The position numbers and the translations under genes were made by a program. DNA of 28,170 nucleotides. Source: Oscillospiraceae bacterium (GTDB lineage: Bacteria; Bacillota_A; Clostridia; Oscillospirales; Ruminococcaceae). Every line of letters starts with the position of its first letter. Position 1 is the first letter of the stretch. Location of the stretch: assembly GCA_900766795.1 (NCBI GenBank), contig CAAFWX010000266.1, positions 1 through 28,170 of the forward strand, written 5' to 3'. The notes below the pieces were generated by a model, which was not told the origin of the DNA, did no database searches, and was given only the letters and a program-made list of their open reading frames with translations. This document shows positions 25,501 to 28,170 of the stretch, piece after piece.

Positions 25501-27610
25501 TGCGGGCGCGATTAACTCCGCCATTGCGGCAGACCCCGCGCTCAGCGGAAAGATAAAGGCAAGCTTTTCCGCGTCGGGCAGCTCGAAAGGACTCACCTTT
25601 ACGACCGTGAACGGCGGCGACGGTTATAAGCTCAGCAATTTCGGCGGAACCTCAAAGCTTGACCGGACAAAAACGGTTGCCTCCTCTGCGGGCGGCACTG
25701 TTGATGAAGCGAACAATGTCGTGAACTTCCCCGCCTATATCCGAAACAGCTATTTCGGCGCGCTGTTTAACGGCGATGAGGTGACGGTGAATGCTCTGAA
25801 CAACAAGGCAAGCTTCAACATAAACGGCACAAACTACTCGTTCACTATCCCCGATGGGGTTTACAAGGGCGACAGCGGCAGAACGCAGTTTCTTGACATG
25901 CTGAACAACGCTCTCGCGGGCGCGGACGTTACCGTGAACTATTCGGGCGGCACGCTTACCATCACTACCAACAACGAGGGTGACGGCGCAAGCGTTGACC
26001 TCGGCGCTTCTAACACCTCTGTGTACTTTAAAAAGGCAAGCTCGGTGGCTTCGCCCAATGCTTCGCGCCGAAGCAGCACAATATGCAAAATCGTTGGCAA
26101 AAACAATGTTTCGAGCATTGAAATCGCCGACTACAACAACACCATGGAGTTTGACTGCACCGAAAACGGCGTCAACTTCAAGTTCACTGTGTCCATTCCC
26201 ACGGGCAGCTACACCGCTGACGCCCTCGCCGCTGCGTTGCAGACAAGCTTTGACAGCACGCTGCCCGGCTCGTTCAGGGTTTCGGTGGTGAACGGCGTGA
26301 ATATTCAGATTGAGGGCGCAAACATCTCGGGCGACAGAGCGTTCAGGAATTTCAGCGGCGGTCTGTTCAACAAGGTTTTCCAGAACCCGAGTTTCACACC
26401 GATTGACCATCACACCGCGAAAAAAGGCTCCTCAAAGGGCTCTGACGTGTCATATATCGTTGGCAGAAACACCATGGAGCCGATAAGCGAGGAAGAAATC
26501 GAGTCCGGAAAAAACGTCATCATCTATTCGCAGCTCAACGACGAGCTGATTTTCGACCTCACCTACCTTGACGAGCAGTACAAGGTGAGCCTGAAAATCC
26601 CTGCGGGAGAATACACCCCCGAGGAGATTGCAAGCGCTATCCAAACCGAGGGCAGAAAGGCAATCGGCGCACTGACAGATTCCGACGGAAACCACCTCCC
26701 CGCCGAATTTTTCTCCGCAACAATAGGACTTAACGCCATCGGCGCTTCCGAAAACAAAACCGCCTTTACCAGCAGCGACAAGCTGGTGCTCTCCATGAAA
26801 ACGCCCGATGACGGCTCTGTTCGTACTGCCTCCTCCATCATTGACGGCGTAAGGGGAAGCGCTGCGTACAGAGTGTTCTATGACACCTCGAAAACGCCGC
26901 AGCCCACGCGCGTTTTGGGCAAATCCGACCTGTCAAACGGAATCACCATCACCGCAGGCAAAAACGACACTCTCACGATATACTGCGACGACGAGCCGCA
27001 GACCGTTACTCTGGACGCAGGGTATTACAAGGATTGTCAGGCGGTGTGCGACGCGCTGAACAAGAAATACGAGGAAACGGGCAGCCTTATCCGCACGCTT
27101 GACCACAACGGCAGGCTGATGTTCTACACGGCGATGAACGGCGATTTCGTGCTGGACAGATACTCGGGCAGCGCTGCCAACGACCTGTTCTACGACGGCA
27201 CAGGCAGAGATGACGACACCGAAATCGGAATACACTTCGGCAGGCGCACAGACAGCTATATCATGTACAAGAAAACTCGTGTAGACGAGCGTCTGATGAG
27301 GATAAACACCACGGGCGTAACATCAATTGAACGTGCGCTCAAAGCGATAAACAGGCTGGACGACGCAAACACCTATCTCTCCGAATGGAGAGCGCTTTCG
27401 GGCGCAAACGAAAACCGCTCGCGCCACACCGCCGACCGCACAACAGTTTACATCGAAAACCTTGAAAATGCGGAATCGGGAATCAGGGACGCAGATATTC
27501 CAACCGAGGTAAACGCTCTTGCAAAGCAGCAGATTCTTCAGCAGGTGCAAAATGCAATTGCTGAGCGCGAAAAGGAAAACCGAAGTTCAATTCTGGATGT
27601 CCTCGCGTGA
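22514..27610 (+). CDS. fliC: Giant flagellin with a central beta-repeat region of about 1460 residues
   Basis: I start at the TTG at 22514 because AAGGAGGG lies 6-7 bases upstream; a GTG 15 codons earlier falls inside the MITE. The 1698-residue protein has a normal flagellin D0/D1 N-terminus (1-140: ALAEATKRLSSGYRINSAAD, DDAAGLAVSEKLR, NINDGI) and C-terminus (about 1605-1698: IENLENAESGIRDADI, KQQILQQVQNAI). Common flagellins are 270-550 residues. Between lie roughly eleven related modules of about 80-140 residues, each with a beta-rich unit of the type NxLxFxxxxxG..YxVTIPxGxYT followed by a helix such as ALAAALQTSF, then LxFTTxNxG; this resembles the Flagellin_IN motif. It would be exported by the flagellar apparatus and polymerise into, or cap, an outer-decorated filament. 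No other flagellar genes are near. Confidence 0.92.
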   Translation: MRIRDNSRAQRINNNTAKSTKALAEATKRLSSGYRINSAADDAAGLAVSEKLRSIDRGLRQGLRNINDGINYTCSVDGASQTIHDMLHRLKEIAVEAANDTYDSVDRDALDLEYQQLVKEIGQITDTADFNGLPLFEKHLEAYGMVEGNYPHNKAVKIDDTNCTLRIGYTIDGESKEYTVNIPHGKYEPNELLDLIDDDLYSGEKSLIIGMDENQQFTMQCEGGRLDYIAGSGASLFYETKTGSSVGYLLGVTYFKSNTAKLTIIPGKNDVMNFRIGSDDTMYSVQLDAGSYTHNELIEHMNVKFAAASLPQEVLAVPDVNDEGYNIIALSCSETITGLAGNFLLIDTDAPIHSPIYDICMYSVQDNTPAEVNGVRSITNDTVIERGRNEYFVLNVSCYGDDGSKTTSKVKVNLLDDGENRRVYASPDDLLARINSQLEAADVPVEASFSGSCLKLATTQFGGNCSLSIDKSDVPSDYMLFDLFDRGTLNKVTPYPSNSTYSAAFLQGKKKLDSTTFITADNNCLSFNLETDNGSKRLDLTIAEGDYSSASALEAALTASLTSAYPDMADKLKFIVGSSVTLAANGLKGSEIVSISADSSSSAYTTLIGGTSYSSSLEKQKGYSKTYVTYSGGGSGSSNISSTAGKTKPLVTYETVAPTKESQREGKILTYTNISTASAAKDGTSKPVDDISQGEVDDIHYVHTPAEFTLKNVLSQFTAVGKSLEATDLSFAMTNKDGVSSNYSVTIPKGSTVSQAISAIQKAVGSAGTVSASGNDLKFVSTDVGENVKISNITGTLCRYATKDSNADNPAAVTDLDSNHYEIPAKTTLNYAGTHIPYTIDDSCDRLIVNCCGKQFDLTLEHTTYTSLAQLASEITSKLTAANGGVQFGTCSAQGSKLVFTAPSNAAGEITISPASTCRIADKKTTTDPGSSPYYNPATGNIEEPATLTSSSVGTHLPLTVDSTNNTITMDYTSPSGTENLTVTIPDGTYATGNDLAGAINSAIAADPALSGKIKASFSASGSSKGLTFTTVNGGDGYKLSNFGGTSKLDRTKTVASSAGGTVDEANNVVNFPAYIRNSYFGALFNGDEVTVNALNNKASFNINGTNYSFTIPDGVYKGDSGRTQFLDMLNNALAGADVTVNYSGGTLTITTNNEGDGASVDLGASNTSVYFKKASSVASPNASRRSSTICKIVGKNNVSSIEIADYNNTMEFDCTENGVNFKFTVSIPTGSYTADALAAALQTSFDSTLPGSFRVSVVNGVNIQIEGANISGDRAFRNFSGGLFNKVFQNPSFTPIDHHTAKKGSSKGSDVSYIVGRNTMEPISEEEIESGKNVIIYSQLNDELIFDLTYLDEQYKVSLKIPAGEYTPEEIASAIQTEGRKAIGALTDSDGNHLPAEFFSATIGLNAIGASENKTAFTSSDKLVLSMKTPDDGSVRTASSIIDGVRGSAAYRVFYDTSKTPQPTRVLGKSDLSNGITITAGKNDTLTIYCDDEPQTVTLDAGYYKDCQAVCDALNKKYEETGSLIRTLDHNGRLMFYTAMNGDFVLDRYSGSAANDLFYDGTGRDDDTEIGIHFGRRTDSYIMYKKTRVDERLMRINTTGVTSIERALKAINRLDDANTYLSEWRALSGANENRSRHTADRTTVYIENLENAESGIRDADIPTEVNALAKQQILQQVQNAIAEREKENRSSILDVLA

Positions 27611-27690
27611 CCGCATGGCATTTTACAAATTTCCAAAGTTCACAGCCGATATTCCGTATTCGCACAAGAATCCCGCGGCACAAATAAGCA

Positions 27691-27721
27691 ACCCTCTGCT
27701 GGCATTCAAGAAGCAGAGGGT
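27691..27721 (+). terminator. Terminator of the flagellin gene
   Basis: ACCCTCTGC pairs with GCAGAGGGT (27691-27699 with 27713-27721) around a 13-base loop, followed by ATTTTATTATTTG. It lies 80 bases after the stop. Read on the minus strand, stem, loop (TTCTTGAATGCCA) and flank match the hairpin at 1203-1243. Confidence 0.75.
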
Positions 27722-27768
27722 ATTTTATTATTTGCACAAATCATGCAGCTTTTTCCATGGCAAACCTG

Positions 27769-27888
27769 TCAAGCTGTTCGTATGATTTTCCAAACATCAC
27801 TTTTCTGCTGCTTGAAAACCTGTTTTTCGGGACATAAATCACAGTAAATTTTCTCATCAAAAGTATACTCATAGGTTCTAAAAAGTCA
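27769..27888 (-). pseudogene. Possible decayed fragment of an IS1182-type transposase
   Basis: Between two stops on the minus strand a frame reads YEYTFDEKIYCDLCPEKQVF. The YxYTFDE...CxxCPxxQ pattern recalls the internal zinc-like segment of IS1182-family transposases. Nothing before or after continues the family, so this would be a dead fragment. The match is short and by eye only. Confidence 0.25.
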
Positions 27889-28067
27889 TTATTGCTTTAC
27901 GCCGTCGAAGTCGTAGTATTCCGAGCAAACATGAAACTCTTCGGATAGTGTTTGAACTTTTGGCGTTGCTAAAATGAACTTTAAGGAAAACAGAAAGCCG
28001 AATTTTTGCAAATTGTCGTTTTCGGCTCTTTACTATAATACAAAAAGCGCAGTGTGCCCACTTCTTA
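27889..28067. other. Non-coding stretch before the last MITE
   Basis: No gene is supported here. A 7-bp inverted repeat AGCCGAA/TTCGGCT near 27994-28026 with flanking A and T runs could be a weak terminator. Reading frames across it are short and lack ribosome sites. Confidence 0.3.
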
Positions 28068-28170
28068 GGCAACACCGCACAATTACCGGCTAACACCTTT
28101 GCCGCGCGCTTGCTTGCATATTTTCCGCCAGCAGTTTCCCGCTTGAATACGCTTCGCTTCCGCGGGAAAC
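28068..28170. repeat. MITE-like copy C, truncated by window edge
   Basis: Starts GGCAACACCGCACAATTACC and continues GGCTAACACCTTTGCCGCGC then GCTTGCTTGCATATTTTCCG. The first 60 bases closely match the reverse complement of the right end of copy A, so it is inserted in the opposite orientation. A hairpin CCCGC...GCGGG near the window end continues beyond it. Confidence 0.72.

Noticed and set aside
25652..26413. Open frame of 253 codons on the minus strand within the flagellin
   Set aside because: Antisense to the repeat region, with Val/Ala/Arg-rich composition typical of a shadow frame; no start signal.

Overview
The window looks like the chromosome of a motile, Gram-positive, low-to-mid G+C anaerobe of the Clostridia (a Ruminococcaceae/Oscillospiraceae-like bacterium is my best guess). 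The basis is strong GGAGG-type ribosome binding sites, consensus TTGACA-N17-TATAAT promoters, an anaerobe-style short Cu/Zn superoxide dismutase, large c-di-GMP proteins and a flagellin. No rRNA or tRNA gene and no CRISPR array is visible.

Region 1 (1-1333) holds the 3' part of an IS256/Mutator transposase and a strong hairpin that ends the operon arriving from the other side. Region 2 (1334-12155, minus strand) is an AT-richer glycan operon of eleven genes, read right to left from a consensus promoter about 0.6 kb upstream: rfbA, rfbB, a WbqC-family gene, a GT2 glycosyltransferase, two paralogous WecF/GT56-like glycosyltransferases, a DegT/DnrJ-like PLP protein, a GNAT acyltransferase, an acyl carrier protein, a FabG-like reductase and an acyl-activating AMP ligase. 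Read together they suggest dTDP-4-keto-6-deoxyglucose formation, C4 amination, N-acylation with a (possibly 3-hydroxy) acyl group made on a dedicated ACP, and transfer by a GT56-like enzyme. The eight distal genes overlap or nearly touch. No rfbC/rfbD is present, so this is not a rhamnose operon.

Region 3 (12.5-20.0 kb, minus strand) carries two large c-di-GMP proteins with intact EAL phosphodiesterase domains and degenerate GGDEF domains (one cytosolic PAS/GAF protein, one membrane receptor with twin solute-binding domains), separated by an alpha/beta hydrolase. Region 4 (20.2-22.1 kb) has a solitary type I-C cas7 with its own promoter, a 90-residue protein of unknown function, and a Cu/Zn SOD. 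Region 5 (22.2-27.7 kb) is a giant flagellin of about 1698 residues. It starts at TTG, and its 5' leader is occupied almost entirely by a 225-bp MITE-like element. The window ends with a possible decayed transposase and another copy of the same MITE.

The recurring theme is a family of MITE-like elements with GGCAACACCGC termini. I find five copies at different stages of decay, at the edge of and inside the glycan operon, in the flagellin leader and at the window end. The glycan operon may decorate flagellin or another surface polymer; that link is inference.
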